Under the pieces are notes generated by a model. The model had not been told where the DNA came from. It worked only from the letters and a program-made list of their open reading frames with translations, and ran no database searches. A DNA stretch of 64,000 nucleotides from JBBIRG01 sp964410965 (lineage in GTDB: Bacteria > CLD3 > SB21 > JBBIRG01), in assembly GCA_964410965.1 (NCBI GenBank), contig CAYPIY010000001.1, forward strand, positions 434,001 through 498,000. Direction: 5' to 3'. Positions 1 to 9,963 of this stretch are shown here, in pieces. Position 1 is the first letter of the stretch; each line of letters starts with the position of its first letter. Position numbers and translations under genes: made by a program.

Positions 1-80
1 GTGGTGGAACTGGTAGACGCGCTGGACTCAAAATCCAGTGAGGCACAAACCTCGTGTGGGTTCGAGTCCCACCTTCGGCA
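1..80 (+). tRNA. tRNA-Leu (anticodon CAA), 5' end cut by window
   Basis: The sequence folds as a class II tRNA. The anticodon stem CTGGA/TCCAG encloses the loop CTCAAAA, giving anticodon CAA, which reads UUG. A long variable arm follows, then a T arm with the TTCGAGT loop, and the 3' acceptor strand CTTCGGC plus discriminator A at position 80. The expected 5' acceptor GCCGAAG is represented only by its last G, so about six bases lie before the window. CCA is not encoded: the next bases are CGA. Confidence 0.95.
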
Positions 81-82
81 CG

Positions 83-116
83 AAATCCCTGATATTACCA
101 TCAGGGATTTTTTTGT
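83..116 (+). terminator. Rho-independent terminator of tRNA-Leu
   Basis: An 11-bp perfect stem, AAATCCCTGAT paired with ATCAGGGATTT, has a short loop and is followed by a T run. It begins three bases after the tRNA discriminator base, so it ends the tRNA transcript. Confidence 0.9.
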
Positions 117-424
117 GAAAAAGTTGATGATAAGGCCCGATCAAACCGGTGTGCGTACAAACCTCATGTAGGATAGCTCATTCCAAACAGTCGAAATATA
201 AAATCCTTAAAACATTCCGTTCGGGCGTTGTTTTTTTATGATTAACCCGATGTATGAAACACTATCAGGCCAAATGAAACCGGATATCAATACCGCAGTT
301 CCTTTTTTCTTCCGGACCCCGTCCGCATATTCGATTCAACCATACTTACATTTTCATTTGGTATTATTCAAAAAAACTGATTATATTTTTTAAATTTACA
401 GCAACAAAAATACTTAATGCAACT
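117..424. other. Intergenic region, no gene seen
   Basis: There is no convincing coding sequence in these 308 bases. The last 70 bases are AT-rich and probably hold the promoter of the downstream dehydrogenase gene, but I cannot fix -35 and -10 boxes with confidence. Confidence 0.5.
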
Positions 425-2731
425 ATGAATCCATCTGTCCCTCACGAAAGCGCGATAGGCCATGTTACCGGAGAATCGGTTTATGTGGACGATATGTCTG
501 TAAGCGAACGATTGCTGCACGGACGGGTTGTGTACAGCCCGCATGCAAAGGCAAACATCAAAACCTTCGATCTGGTTGAAGCAAAAAAAACATGCGGCAT
601 TCACGCTGTTCTTTGTTACCAGGACATTCCGGGCCAGAATCAGGTCGGTCCGATCGTGCATGATGAGCCCTGCCTTGCCGTGAACGAAGTACATTGCATC
701 GGGCAGGCGGTATTTTTAATTGCCGGCGAAACGGAATCAGCCTGTCTTGAGGCCGAAAAAAAAATCAAAATCGAATATGAAATCCTTGAGCCGGTCCTGG
801 ATATCCAAACTGCCATTACGAAGAACAGCCTGATGGGGCCGGAACGGAAAATCGAACGGGGCGATGTTGAATCGGCTATGAAAAAGAGCCCGAACCGAAT
901 CCGCGGAAGTGTCCGCTCAGGAGCCCAGGAACACTGGTATCTGGAAACCCATGCATGTCTGTGTGTTCCGGGAGAGCAAAAAGAAATGATGGTGTACAGT
1001 TCGACACAGCATCCTTCGGAAACCCAGGCCATCGTCTCCGAAGTCCTTGGACTGCCGCGTCATGAGGTTGTGGTTGAAATCCGCCGTATGGGCGGTGCGT
1101 TCGGAGGCAAAGAAACGCAGGCCAATCATATCGCCGCGTGGACGGCCCTGCTGAGCCATGCCACAAAGAGGCCCGTAAAAATAAGGCTCTTCAGGGACGA
1201 CGACCAGAAAATCACGGGAAAACGCCACCGCTATTTATCCAGTTACGAAGCCGGTTTCAATCAGGACGGTACAATCAACGCCGTTACCATCGATCTGAAC
1301 GCCGACGGCGGCTGCGCGACGGACCTGTCGTTCGCGATCCTCGAACGCGCCATGCTTCATTCGGATAACGCCTATTATCTTCCGAACATCAGAATCACCG
1401 GTAAAGTATGGAAAACCAATCTTCCATCCAATACGGCGTTCCGTGGATTCGGCGGCCCGCAGGGAATGGCTGTCATTGAAATCGTTCTCGACCGTATTGC
1501 GAGGTATCTCAAAAAAGAACCCGCGGATATTCGCTTTAATAATTTTTACGGGCTAAGCGACCGGAACACAACGCCCTACGGCGAGACCGTCGAAAACAAC
1601 AGATTGTACGTCATGTTCGAAAGGCTGATGAAATCTTCGAATTATACCAAACGAAAAAAAGAAATCGATGCGTTTAATACAAACAACGAATTCTTCAAAA
1701 AAGGCATTTATCTTACGCCTGTGAAATTCGGCATATCCTTTACAACCTCGTTCCTGAATCAGGCCGGCGCTCTGGTGAATATTTACGCGGACGGTTCCGT
1801 TCTGGTCAATCATGGGGGCACGGAAATGGGACAGGGACTGAACACGAAAATACAGCAGATCGCCGCGAAGGAACTCGGCGTCAGCGTTGACCGCGTCAAG
1901 GTCAATCCGACGAATACCTCGAAAATTCCCAATACATCCGCCACCGCGGCATCCTCCGGCTCTGATCTGAACGGCATGGCCGTCAGAAACGCGGTCGCGA
2001 TTCTCAAATCCCGCATCGCGCCCGAAATCGCGAAGTGGTTCAGCGAAAAATACCCATCCGTCGTTTCTGATCCTGAAGATATTGTTTTTGCCAACGATAA
2101 AATTTCGGACGTCAAACATCAGGAACGGGCCATTTCGTTCGCCGAGGCCATGTCCATCATGGTTTTCAGGCAGGTCAGCCTCAGCGGACAGGGTTTTTAC
2201 CGGACGCCGAATATTTATTTTGACCGCGATAAAGGGCAGGGACGTCCGTTCCATTATTTCGCTTTCGGAATGGCTGTTACCGAGGTGCAGATCGACACTC
2301 TGACGGGGCGTACAGAAATTCTCCGGACGGATATCCTGCATGATGCCGGCGATTCAATCAATCCGGCTCTTGACCGCGGGCAGGTTGAAGGCGGTTATAT
2401 TCAGGGCTGCGGCTGGGTCACGACCGAGGAAATCAAGTGGGATGCCAAAGGCAATCTGATGACGCATTCCCCCGATACTTATAAAATCCCGTCCGTTCAG
2501 GATATCCCGGCGGATTTCCGTGTTGAACTTCTTGATAAAGCGGCGAATCCACATACCATTCACGGAAGCAAAGCTGTCGGTGAACCTCCATTCATGCTCG
2601 CTTTATCGTGCTGGCTGGCCATCAAGGACGCCGTAACGGCTGCTGCGGGCAATCATGCCGAACCGGAGCTTAATATTCCGGCGACCAGCGAGGCAGTCCT
2701 TATGGCCATTCAAACAGCCAAAAAGAAATAG
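425..2731 (+). CDS. xdhB: Xanthine dehydrogenase-like, molybdopterin-binding subunit
   Basis: This is the large, molybdenum-cofactor subunit of a xanthine/hypoxanthine dehydrogenase (768 aa, normal length for XdhB). Visible family marks are the N-terminal HVTGESVYVDD block, the GAQEH segment near residues 166-170 (the substrate-binding glutamate region of xanthine oxidases), GGAFGGKE at 223-230, FRGFGGPQG at 339-347, and the C-terminal AVGEPPF around E720, which in the family is the catalytic glutamate. The start at 425 matches where homologues begin, although the Shine-Dalgarno sequence is weak. The partner carrying FAD and 2Fe-2S clusters (XdhA) is not beside it: a tRNA with terminator lies upstream and a convergent copper ATPase downstream. 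Other xanthine-oxidase family substrates are possible, but the QEH signature favours purines. Confidence 0.9.
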   Translation: MNPSVPHESAIGHVTGESVYVDDMSVSERLLHGRVVYSPHAKANIKTFDLVEAKKTCGIHAVLCYQDIPGQNQVGPIVHDEPCLAVNEVHCIGQAVFLIAGETESACLEAEKKIKIEYEILEPVLDIQTAITKNSLMGPERKIERGDVESAMKKSPNRIRGSVRSGAQEHWYLETHACLCVPGEQKEMMVYSSTQHPSETQAIVSEVLGLPRHEVVVEIRRMGGAFGGKETQANHIAAWTALLSHATKRPVKIRLFRDDDQKITGKRHRYLSSYEAGFNQDGTINAVTIDLNADGGCATDLSFAILERAMLHSDNAYYLPNIRITGKVWKTNLPSNTAFRGFGGPQGMAVIEIVLDRIARYLKKEPADIRFNNFYGLSDRNTTPYGETVENNRLYVMFERLMKSSNYTKRKKEIDAFNTNNEFFKKGIYLTPVKFGISFTTSFLNQAGALVNIYADGSVLVNHGGTEMGQGLNTKIQQIAAKELGVSVDRVKVNPTNTSKIPNTSATAASSGSDLNGMAVRNAVAILKSRIAPEIAKWFSEKYPSVVSDPEDIVFANDKISDVKHQERAISFAEAMSIMVFRQVSLSGQGFYRTPNIYFDRDKGQGRPFHYFAFGMAVTEVQIDTLTGRTEILRTDILHDAGDSINPALDRGQVEGGYIQGCGWVTTEEIKWDAKGNLMTHSPDTYKIPSVQDIPADFRVELLDKAANPHTIHGSKAVGEPPFMLALSCWLAIKDAVTAAAGNHAEPELNIPATSEAVLMAIQTAKKK

Positions 2732-2789
2732 AAGCCGAAGAAATTATATCTTTTGCTTTATCAAGAAGTAATGTTTTAACTAAACCGGT

Positions 2790-5297
2790 TCATTTAGTCC
2801 TGAACTTTATTCGCAGTGAATTACTCACAACTGAAACCGAGCTGAAAGCCATTGCCATTGCTGCGAACATCGGATCAAACGTCATCGGTACAAATGGCAA
2901 TAGCACACCCGCCGCTAAGGGGATGCCGATAACGTTATAGAAAAATGCCCAGAATAAATTCTGTTTGATAATTCGCCGGGTTTTATTTCCAATAGTTATT
3001 AATTCGGGTATTAAACTCAGGTCGTGCCGCATCAGAATGATGTTTGCCGATTCCATGGCGATATCCGTTCCCGTATGAACCGCTATGCCGACATCCGACT
3101 GAGTGAGCGCGGGAGCGTCATTTATACCGTCACCGGCCATAGCGACTATCATACCTTTCTTTTGTTCGTTCGCAATAATCGATTGTTTCTCACCCGGTGA
3201 AACACGGAAGATAAAATTCTGAATTCCGGCAACCTCCGAGGATTGTTTCACGGCCTGTTCCGTATCTCCTGAAACCAGCAACGTTCGCTTACCCCACTGA
3301 TGCAGCATCGAGATCATATCCTTGGCATGAGGCTTTACCGGATCGGTCAGGAAGAAGGTCATGATATGCAGGCCGTCAACCGCGGTTAAGACGATGCTCA
3401 TTCCACCGGGATTGTCGGGCGGATGAATTGGCTCAATACCTTGTTCCTTTAGAAAACGTTCATGTCCGATGCAGACCGTATGAGTTTCTGTTTTCATGGT
3501 AATTCCGGAGCCGGGAACATTATGAAACTGTTCCGGTTGTTCCGCCGTTATCCCCGGATATTCCGTTTTAAGGTATTTGACAACAGCTTTCGCAAGAGGA
3601 TGACCTGATTGATTTTCTGCGGAATAAACTAAACCCGCCAGTTCTTCGCGTTCTTCTTCGCTGAGGTTATCGCGTAAATATTTTACTGAATGCACACCGG
3701 GCTTGCCTTCTGTGATGGTACCCGTTTTATCAAATACGATCAGGTCGGCAGCGGAAGCTAATTCAAGGCTTTCGGCAGTTTTAACGAGGATGCCCGAGGC
3801 TGAGCAGCGTCCCATTGCGACGGTGATGGCGGTTGGAGTCGCAAGTCCAAGGGCGCAGGGACACGCAACGATCAATACTGTTATCGCATGGATCATGGCA
3901 GTCTGAAAACCGGTTTCGGGTGAAAATATCATCCATCCGGAAAAAGTGATCAACGCGATCAGCAGTACGGCCGGAACGAATACGGAACTCACGCGGTCCA
4001 CAAGTTTCTGAATCGGCGGTTTGCCGGCCTGGGCTTTCTGGACAAGCTGAATGATCTGCGCCCACGCGGTCTGTTGTCCGGTTTGTTCCGCCCGGTACGC
4101 GATTGTTCCGTCAATGTTAATGGTTCCGCATAAAATCTTGTCTGAAGGTGATTTTCCGATCGGCAGGCTTTCACCGGTCAGCATGCTTTCATCGATGCTG
4201 GTGGCTCCACGCACAATGACTCCGTCCGCGGCTATTTTGTCGCCGGGCCTGGCCAATATCAGGTCGCCGGGGTTGATCGAGCCGGTTTCAACGACCATTT
4301 CTGATTCACGGGTTAAACCATCGGTCGAATCAGTACGCAGAACAGTCGCCGTTTGAGGCCTCAGATTCATAAGCATTCGAACAGTGTCCGTAGTTTTGCG
4401 TTTGGCGCGGTCTTCCAGCAACCGGCCGAACAGGATCAGCGTGATGATCACCACCGTGGTTTCATAATACACATGATGTTCATGAGCGTTTAAACCGGCC
4501 CATTCAGGAAAAAAGGTGACCATTGCGCTGTAGAGAAACGCCGCTCCCGTACCGACAGCGATCAGGGAATCCATGTTGGACGAGAAATGACGGGCCTGAC
4601 GTAGCGCCGTCCGGAAAAAATTACCGCCTGAGTAAAGGATAACCGGGAGAGAAAGAAAAAAAAGCAGGACATGAAGTCCTGGAAAATCAATCATGAGCAT
4701 AGAGAGAACAAATACCGGTAATCCGAAAATAACAGCGGTCAATAACCTTTTTTTCAGGCCGGAATAGTGTTTATTATAGATTGATTCAATATTGTTTTCA
4801 GCGACGGATGAATCCGTCAGCAATTGATATCCTTTATTTCTGACCAACGCTTTGAGATCAGATAAAACATTCAAACCCGGAACATAGGCGATGTAAGCCG
4901 TTTGTCCGGCTAACTGCACGCTTGCATCAAGGACGTGGGCATGGCTCAGAATCGCTTTTTCCGCGCTCACGACACATGACGCGCAATGCATTCCCTCGAC
5001 AGGAAATGTGTCTTCGGCGATAACCGGCTGATATCCCGCACCGCTTATATAACCGATGATATTTTTCAGCGTAATCATTTGGCGCTGATATTCGACGCGC
5101 ACCGTACCGTTAACAAAATCGACTGTGATTTCGTTGATACCCTGAACGTGTCTTAGCCTGTTTTCTATCCTTAATTTATCGGTATCAGAATCAAGATTGC
5201 GGACAGTGATTGTAACGGTTACAGCCTTGTTTGAATGGGACACAGGTTCTTTATCAGTCTTAATGACATTCAGTGTTTTGGATGAAACCGGTATCAT
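2790..5297 (-). CDS. copA: Copper-translocating P1B-type ATPase
   Basis: This inner-membrane pump exports Cu(+) from the cytoplasm at the cost of ATP. The 835-aa chain has two heavy-metal-associated domains: the first (about 25-92) lacks the CxxC pair and is degenerate, while the second carries GMHCASC at 102-108. Membrane helices follow, then TGES at 374-377, the intramembrane CPC metal site at 479-481, the phosphorylation motif DKTGT at 523-527, and GDGINDAPAL near the C-terminus. It is the last gene of the metal-resistance operon, 120 bp after the adaptor gene. That gap contains a perfect inverted repeat, so it may also have its own regulated promoter. Confidence 0.96.
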   Translation of the reverse strand: MIPVSSKTLNVIKTDKEPVSHSNKAVTVTITVRNLDSDTDKLRIENRLRHVQGINEITVDFVNGTVRVEYQRQMITLKNIIGYISGAGYQPVIAEDTFPVEGMHCASCVVSAEKAILSHAHVLDASVQLAGQTAYIAYVPGLNVLSDLKALVRNKGYQLLTDSSVAENNIESIYNKHYSGLKKRLLTAVIFGLPVFVLSMLMIDFPGLHVLLFFLSLPVILYSGGNFFRTALRQARHFSSNMDSLIAVGTGAAFLYSAMVTFFPEWAGLNAHEHHVYYETTVVIITLILFGRLLEDRAKRKTTDTVRMLMNLRPQTATVLRTDSTDGLTRESEMVVETGSINPGDLILARPGDKIAADGVIVRGATSIDESMLTGESLPIGKSPSDKILCGTINIDGTIAYRAEQTGQQTAWAQIIQLVQKAQAGKPPIQKLVDRVSSVFVPAVLLIALITFSGWMIFSPETGFQTAMIHAITVLIVACPCALGLATPTAITVAMGRCSASGILVKTAESLELASAADLIVFDKTGTITEGKPGVHSVKYLRDNLSEEEREELAGLVYSAENQSGHPLAKAVVKYLKTEYPGITAEQPEQFHNVPGSGITMKTETHTVCIGHERFLKEQGIEPIHPPDNPGGMSIVLTAVDGLHIMTFFLTDPVKPHAKDMISMLHQWGKRTLLVSGDTEQAVKQSSEVAGIQNFIFRVSPGEKQSIIANEQKKGMIVAMAGDGINDAPALTQSDVGIAVHTGTDIAMESANIILMRHDLSLIPELITIGNKTRRIIKQNLFWAFFYNVIGIPLAAGVLLPFVPMTFDPMFAAMAMAFSSVSVVSNSLRIKFRTK

Positions 5298-5332
5298 CGG
5301 ATGGCTTTCAATATATAAACGTTTGTCATATC

Positions 5333-5345
5333 GGTAACGGTTACC
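5333..5345. promoter_or_regulatory. Inverted repeat upstream of copA (candidate operator)
   Basis: GGTAAC-G-GTTACC is a perfect 6+6 inverted repeat in the 120-bp gap between the adaptor gene and copA, 36 bp from the copA start. It could be a metal-responsive regulator site. No regulator gene of a recognisable family lies in the operon, so this is inference from position and symmetry only. Confidence 0.35.
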
Positions 5346-5417
5346 TTACTAACTTATCATATAACCATTTATTCGGTATAATTTAACAAAATTTGAATAT
5401 CATCAAAAACTATCTTC

Positions 5418-6641
5418 TCAATGTTTATGGATTTTATCATGATTAACGCCCGAAGCTGAATCCATTTGAGGGAAAAAACCATTGAGTTGGCTCTCAGAAT
5501 CGATCAGAAAACCTCCCGTAACCGCTATTTCATCTCCTTCAGATAATCCCGCTGTAATTTCGTATTCATCACCGGATTTGATCCCCAAAGTGACAATGGC
5601 GGGAATGAACGCTGTTTTGTCTTTTCTGATCCAGACAACATTTCGGTTACCGGTCAATAATACCGATGATTGCGGAACGTACAACGCGGTTTTTTTTCCG
5701 ATCAATATCAATGATTCTCCGTACATCTGGGGTTTTATTCTGTAATCATTATTGTTGATTTCTGTACGGACTTTGAGCGTTCGTGTGGCCGGATTGACCG
5801 CAGGACTGATAAACGTTATACGGTTTTGAAAAGTATCATTTGGAAACGCCTGAAGAATCGTTTTTACCATCTGACCGTGACGGAGAGAGGCGATATCTGA
5901 TTCATACACATCAAAAGTATTCCATAGTACCGATATATCGTCAAGCTCGAATAAAACATCGCCCTCGCTGAAGTAAGATCCCTCGGTGATATTTTTCCTG
6001 ATGATCTGTCCGGAAAAAGGCGACAGCACGGGAAGTTTCCAGTGAACCTGGCGCGTCCGTTCAAGTTCGATGATCTGGGATTCGGATAAGCCGAGAATGT
6101 CAAGTCTTTTGCGGAGTGAAGTCAGCGCGGATTCCTGAAGCGCCGTATCGAGCCCGGGGCGGGATGAAAGATAAGCCAGTAATTCGTTTTCTGTTTTGAT
6201 GATATCCGGAGAATAGGCGATCAGCATGGGCTCGCCTGCGTGCAGCCATTGACCGGTCTGATTTTTCAGCAATTTTTCGGCTCGTCCTGAAAAACGGGCG
6301 GAAACCGTTTTACGGTTGGGTTCCGCAAAATCGATAACGCTGAACGCCCGTATGACATGATCGCGGTGGGTTTTTTTAACGATAGCCGTTCGGACGTTTG
6401 CCAGGGTCTGCTGAAAACCGGATATGTTCAGCTGTGATAGCATTTCGTCTTTTTCCGTTTCAGCGTCTCCTCCAGTCTTGACCAGATCCATGTGGCATAT
6501 CGGGCATACCGAAGGTTTTTCCGATGTCACTTCGGGATGCATCGGGCAGTAATACGCAGCCGCGACAGTTCCGGAATTATCGGATTTAGCGCACCCCGTT
6601 ATGGCCGCGACAGCCAGTACCAAACAGATTAAATATTTCAT
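5418..6641 (-). CDS. cusB: RND efflux periplasmic adaptor, CusB-like lipoprotein
   Basis: This membrane-fusion subunit links the inner-membrane RND pump to the outer-membrane channel. The reading frame opens at 6659, but I prefer the ATG at 6641: it has AAGGA six bases upstream and gives a compact lipoprotein signal, MKYLICLVLAVAAITGC. Just after the signal comes a heavy-metal-binding domain with CPMHPE and CPICHMDL, typical of CusB-type adaptors. The rest shows the barrel and hairpin layout of HlyD/CusB proteins (about 407 aa). It begins 10 bp after the pump gene; the longer frame would overlap that stop codon. Chemical specificity (Cu/Ag versus Zn/Co) is inferred from the CPMHP domain and from the neighbouring copA. 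Confidence 0.92.
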   Translation of the reverse strand: MKYLICLVLAVAAITGCAKSDNSGTVAAAYYCPMHPEVTSEKPSVCPICHMDLVKTGGDAETEKDEMLSQLNISGFQQTLANVRTAIVKKTHRDHVIRAFSVIDFAEPNRKTVSARFSGRAEKLLKNQTGQWLHAGEPMLIAYSPDIIKTENELLAYLSSRPGLDTALQESALTSLRKRLDILGLSESQIIELERTRQVHWKLPVLSPFSGQIIRKNITEGSYFSEGDVLFELDDISVLWNTFDVYESDIASLRHGQMVKTILQAFPNDTFQNRITFISPAVNPATRTLKVRTEINNNDYRIKPQMYGESLILIGKKTALYVPQSSVLLTGNRNVVWIRKDKTAFIPAIVTLGIKSGDEYEITAGLSEGDEIAVTGGFLIDSESQLNGFFPQMDSASGVNHDKIHKH

Positions 6642-6651
6642 GGGCATTCCT

Positions 6652-9600
6652 TTATTCATGAGTCATCCAGGGCGCCATGCCTGAAAGATTAAGTTTTTTA
6701 TTCCGTAAAGCGCGTTCTTTCATGATCGCGAATAACACCGGCGTGACGACGAGAACATGCGCGGCGGAAGTCAGGAGTCCGCCAATGAGAGGCGCCGTCA
6801 GGGGTTTCATAACATCCGATCCGGTGCCGGTTGCCCACATGACGGGAATCAGCGCGATCATGCTCGTGGCGACGGTCATCAGTTTGGGGCGAAGCCTGAG
6901 CAATGACCCTTCTGTCGTGGCTTCGAGGATGTCACTTTCCGTCAGCGCCTCACGCGAACCGCTGTGATGCGCCCTGATTCTTTTATCGAGCGATTCGTGA
7001 AGATAAATGACCATGACGACGCCTGTTTCAACGGCGATTCCGTAAAGCGCGATAAAACCGACCCATACCGCGACCGAAAAGTGATATCCCAGTATATAAA
7101 TCATCACCATTCCTCCGCTCAATGCGAACGGGACGGACAACATCACGATGAGAGTTTCCTTGATATCTTTCAGCGTTACAAACAGCAGAAAAAAGATAAT
7201 GATCAGAACAACGGGAATGATCAGCATGATCGTGCGCTGGGCATGTAATTTCTGTTCGTACTGACCAGTCCACGCGGTATGATATCCTTCAGGCAGTGTA
7301 AGATTTTTTTGAAGCAGCTGTTTCGAATCCTCGACCACTGTGCCCAGATCACGGCCGCGGGCGTTCATATACACCAATGACCGGAGAAGGCCGTTTTCGC
7401 TGTTAATCATCGGCGGTCCTTCAACGATCCTGATATCGGCCACCGCGGACAAAGGGAGAAAAAGCGGTCCGTTGTCATCCGCGGGCTGCGTCGCAGAAAA
7501 CTGCCGTTTAGAAGTCATGCCGCCGGCGGCTCCGGACATGGCCGAACCGCCCCCGGATTGTGTCGTTACCGGAGTTGCCATGCCGGACTCTGTTCTGACC
7601 GGAACCATCAGGGTTTTCAATGATTCCGGGGCATTCCTGTTATCTCTGAAAAAACGCGCCCGGATCGGAAAACGTTTCCGTCCGTCGTTCATGGTGGCGA
7701 TATTTTGTCCTCCCACCGCGGTTTCGATGATCATCTGGATATCGGCAACGTCCAGCCCGTATCGTGCGGCCTCATGTCGTTTGATTTCGATGTCAAGGTA
7801 CAGCCCTTTCTGCATGCGTTCCGCCACGACGTCGGTTGCGCCCGGGACAGATTTGAGCAATCCCTCGGCCTCGATGGCGTAATATTCAAGCGTATCGAGA
7901 TTCGGGCCGAATATTTTCAGTCCGATATCGGTACGGACGCCGGTGGCCAGCATATTGATGCGGTTAATGATCGGTTGTGTCCAGCCGTTGCGGACGCCGG
8001 GAATCTGAAGCAGCTGATCCATTTCCTGGATCAGGTCGTTTTTACTGATGCCTTCGCGCCACTGATCACGGGGCTTCAGAAGGATGACGGTTTCGATCAT
8101 GCTGATCGGCGCGTTATCCGTGGCGGTTTCGGCTTTTCCCGTTTTTCCTAGCACGTGGTCGACTTCGGGTATCGTCCGTATCAGCTGGTCCTGAATTCTC
8201 ATGATACGGTTAACCTCGGTTATCGACGCGTTTGGCAAGGTGACCGGCATGAACAGGATTGAGCCTTCATCAAGCGGCGGCATAAATTCAGATCCGGTGT
8301 CCATGATCATCGGGATAGTGCCCAGGAGTACCAGTGCGTTGATGGCGAGAACGGTTTTACGGTAACGAAGCGAAAAAAGCAGGATGGGCCTGTACAATCG
8401 CTGAAACAGCCGGGTTAAAACGTGCTGTTCCTCAGGAATGAATCGTCCGCGCATTAAAAAAGTCATGAGGACGGGAATTAACGTGATGACGACAATGGCA
8501 GAACTGAGCATGACGAACGATTTCGTCCATGCGAGCGGCGTAAATAATTTTCCTTCCTGTCCTGACAGCAGAAAAACCGGAATAAATGACACGAGAATGA
8601 TCAGTTCGGAAAAAAAGATCGCGCGGCCCACTTGTTTCGCGGCGTTGATGCTGATCCGGATATAATCCTGATGGTGAAGTTCACCCTGTTTCTGAAGCGC
8701 TGACGCCAGATGCCGGTAGGCGTTTTCGACCATGACGATTGACGAATCGACAATCACCCCGATCGCGAGTATGATTCCTCCGAGGCTCATAATATTGGAC
8801 GTGATATCAAAGATATCCATCAGGATAATTCCCATCAGAACGCTTATGGGAATTTCGATGAGAATCCGGACAATGCTTCGCACGTGAAGCAGGAACACGG
8901 TCACGATAATGGCAACGATCAGCGCCGCCTCGATCAGCGCCCACTTGAGTGTGTCCACCGCAGCGTCGATCAGGCCGCTGCGGTCATACGAGGGGACAAT
9001 CGTAACCCCATCAGGAAGGCCGGCCTGGATTTCAGAAATTTTCGATTTGACGCGGTCAATGACGGCGCGCGCGTTTTCGCCGTGCCGCATCACGATCACT
9101 CCTCCGACGGCCTGTCCCTCTCCGTTTTTCTCAAGCGATCCGCGCCGGATATCGGCGCCGGTCTGGACCGTGGCGACCTGCCCGAGATAAACGGGAGGCT
9201 GGCCGCCCCGCCGGACAATCAGCGTATTCTCAATATCCGCCACCGAGTTGTAATAGCCTTGTCCCCGTATGAAATATTCCGCGTCCGCGTGCTCGATGAT
9301 TTTTCCGCCCACCTGGCTGTTGTTCCGCTGAACGGCCGACACAATATCGGAAACGGACAGCTGATACGCGCGCAGTTTGACCGGATCGATATCCACCTGG
9401 TACTGACGGACATAGCCCCCGATACTCGCGACTTCAGCGACGCCTTCCACCGAGGCAAGCGCGTAGCGGATGTCCCAGTCCTGGATAGTCCGCAATTCAC
9501 CAAGATCATGGCTCCGGCTTTCGACCGTATACCAGAAAATATGACCCACGCCGGTTCCGTCAGGACCGAGAGTCGGTACAACCCCGTCGGGAAGCGATCC

Positions 9601-9954
9601 GCGGATAGTGTTGAGTTTTTCGAGGACGCGGGTTCGGGCGAAATACAGATCCGAGCCGTCGTCGAAGATCACGAAAATAAACGACATGCCGAACATCGAG
9701 GACGCCCGTACGGCCTTGACCTGCGCCAGTCCCTGGAGAGCGGAGACGATCTGGAAGGTGACCTGCTGTTCCACCGTTTCCGGAGAACGGCCCATCCATT
9801 CGGTAAACACGATGACCTGGTTTTCCGATAAATCCGGGATCGCGTCCACCGGCAAATCCGTGAGACGGTAGAGACCGTAGGAGGATATCAGCACATAAGC
9901 GGCCAGGACGATCCAGCGGTTCCGCGCGCTCCATTCAATGATGCGTTCTATCAT
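6652..9954 (-). CDS. cusA: Heavy-metal efflux RND transporter, CusA/CzcA family
   Basis: This is the proton-driven inner-membrane pump of a tripartite heavy-metal exporter. At 1100 aa it is slightly longer than typical CusA. It begins with an amphipathic start and the first membrane helix (MIERIIEWSARNRWIVLAAY), and shows family blocks such as VIVFTEWMGRSPETVEQQ, the two periplasmic porter regions, and the helix cluster near LGGIILAIGVIVDSSIVMVE. An unusual insert rich in Gly, Ser, Met and Gln (about residues 785-835) sits where CusA proteins normally pass directly into the LPLSAVADI strand. It lies 9 bp after the TolC-like gene and upstream of the adaptor. Confidence 0.95.
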   Translation of the reverse strand: MIERIIEWSARNRWIVLAAYVLISSYGLYRLTDLPVDAIPDLSENQVIVFTEWMGRSPETVEQQVTFQIVSALQGLAQVKAVRASSMFGMSFIFVIFDDGSDLYFARTRVLEKLNTIRGSLPDGVVPTLGPDGTGVGHIFWYTVESRSHDLGELRTIQDWDIRYALASVEGVAEVASIGGYVRQYQVDIDPVKLRAYQLSVSDIVSAVQRNNSQVGGKIIEHADAEYFIRGQGYYNSVADIENTLIVRRGGQPPVYLGQVATVQTGADIRRGSLEKNGEGQAVGGVIVMRHGENARAVIDRVKSKISEIQAGLPDGVTIVPSYDRSGLIDAAVDTLKWALIEAALIVAIIVTVFLLHVRSIVRILIEIPISVLMGIILMDIFDITSNIMSLGGIILAIGVIVDSSIVMVENAYRHLASALQKQGELHHQDYIRISINAAKQVGRAIFFSELIILVSFIPVFLLSGQEGKLFTPLAWTKSFVMLSSAIVVITLIPVLMTFLMRGRFIPEEQHVLTRLFQRLYRPILLFSLRYRKTVLAINALVLLGTIPMIMDTGSEFMPPLDEGSILFMPVTLPNASITEVNRIMRIQDQLIRTIPEVDHVLGKTGKAETATDNAPISMIETVILLKPRDQWREGISKNDLIQEMDQLLQIPGVRNGWTQPIINRINMLATGVRTDIGLKIFGPNLDTLEYYAIEAEGLLKSVPGATDVVAERMQKGLYLDIEIKRHEAARYGLDVADIQMIIETAVGGQNIATMNDGRKRFPIRARFFRDNRNAPESLKTLMVPVRTESGMATPVTTQSGGGSAMSGAAGGMTSKRQFSATQPADDNGPLFLPLSAVADIRIVEGPPMINSENGLLRSLVYMNARGRDLGTVVEDSKQLLQKNLTLPEGYHTAWTGQYEQKLHAQRTIMLIIPVVLIIIFFLLFVTLKDIKETLIVMLSVPFALSGGMVMIYILGYHFSVAVWVGFIALYGIAVETGVVMVIYLHESLDKRIRAHHSGSREALTESDILEATTEGSLLRLRPKLMTVATSMIALIPVMWATGTGSDVMKPLTAPLIGGLLTSAAHVLVVTPVLFAIMKERALRNKKLNLSGMAPWMTHE

Positions 9955-9963
9955 AGTGGTATC

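Noticed and set aside
1..116. tRNA-Leu as attachment site for an integrated element
   Set aside because: No integrase follows it and no direct repeat of the tRNA 3' end was seen in the window.
8884..9831. Long (315-aa) plus-strand frame opposite the RND pump gene
   Set aside because: It is the antisense shadow of a well-supported gene with family-wide conserved motifs.
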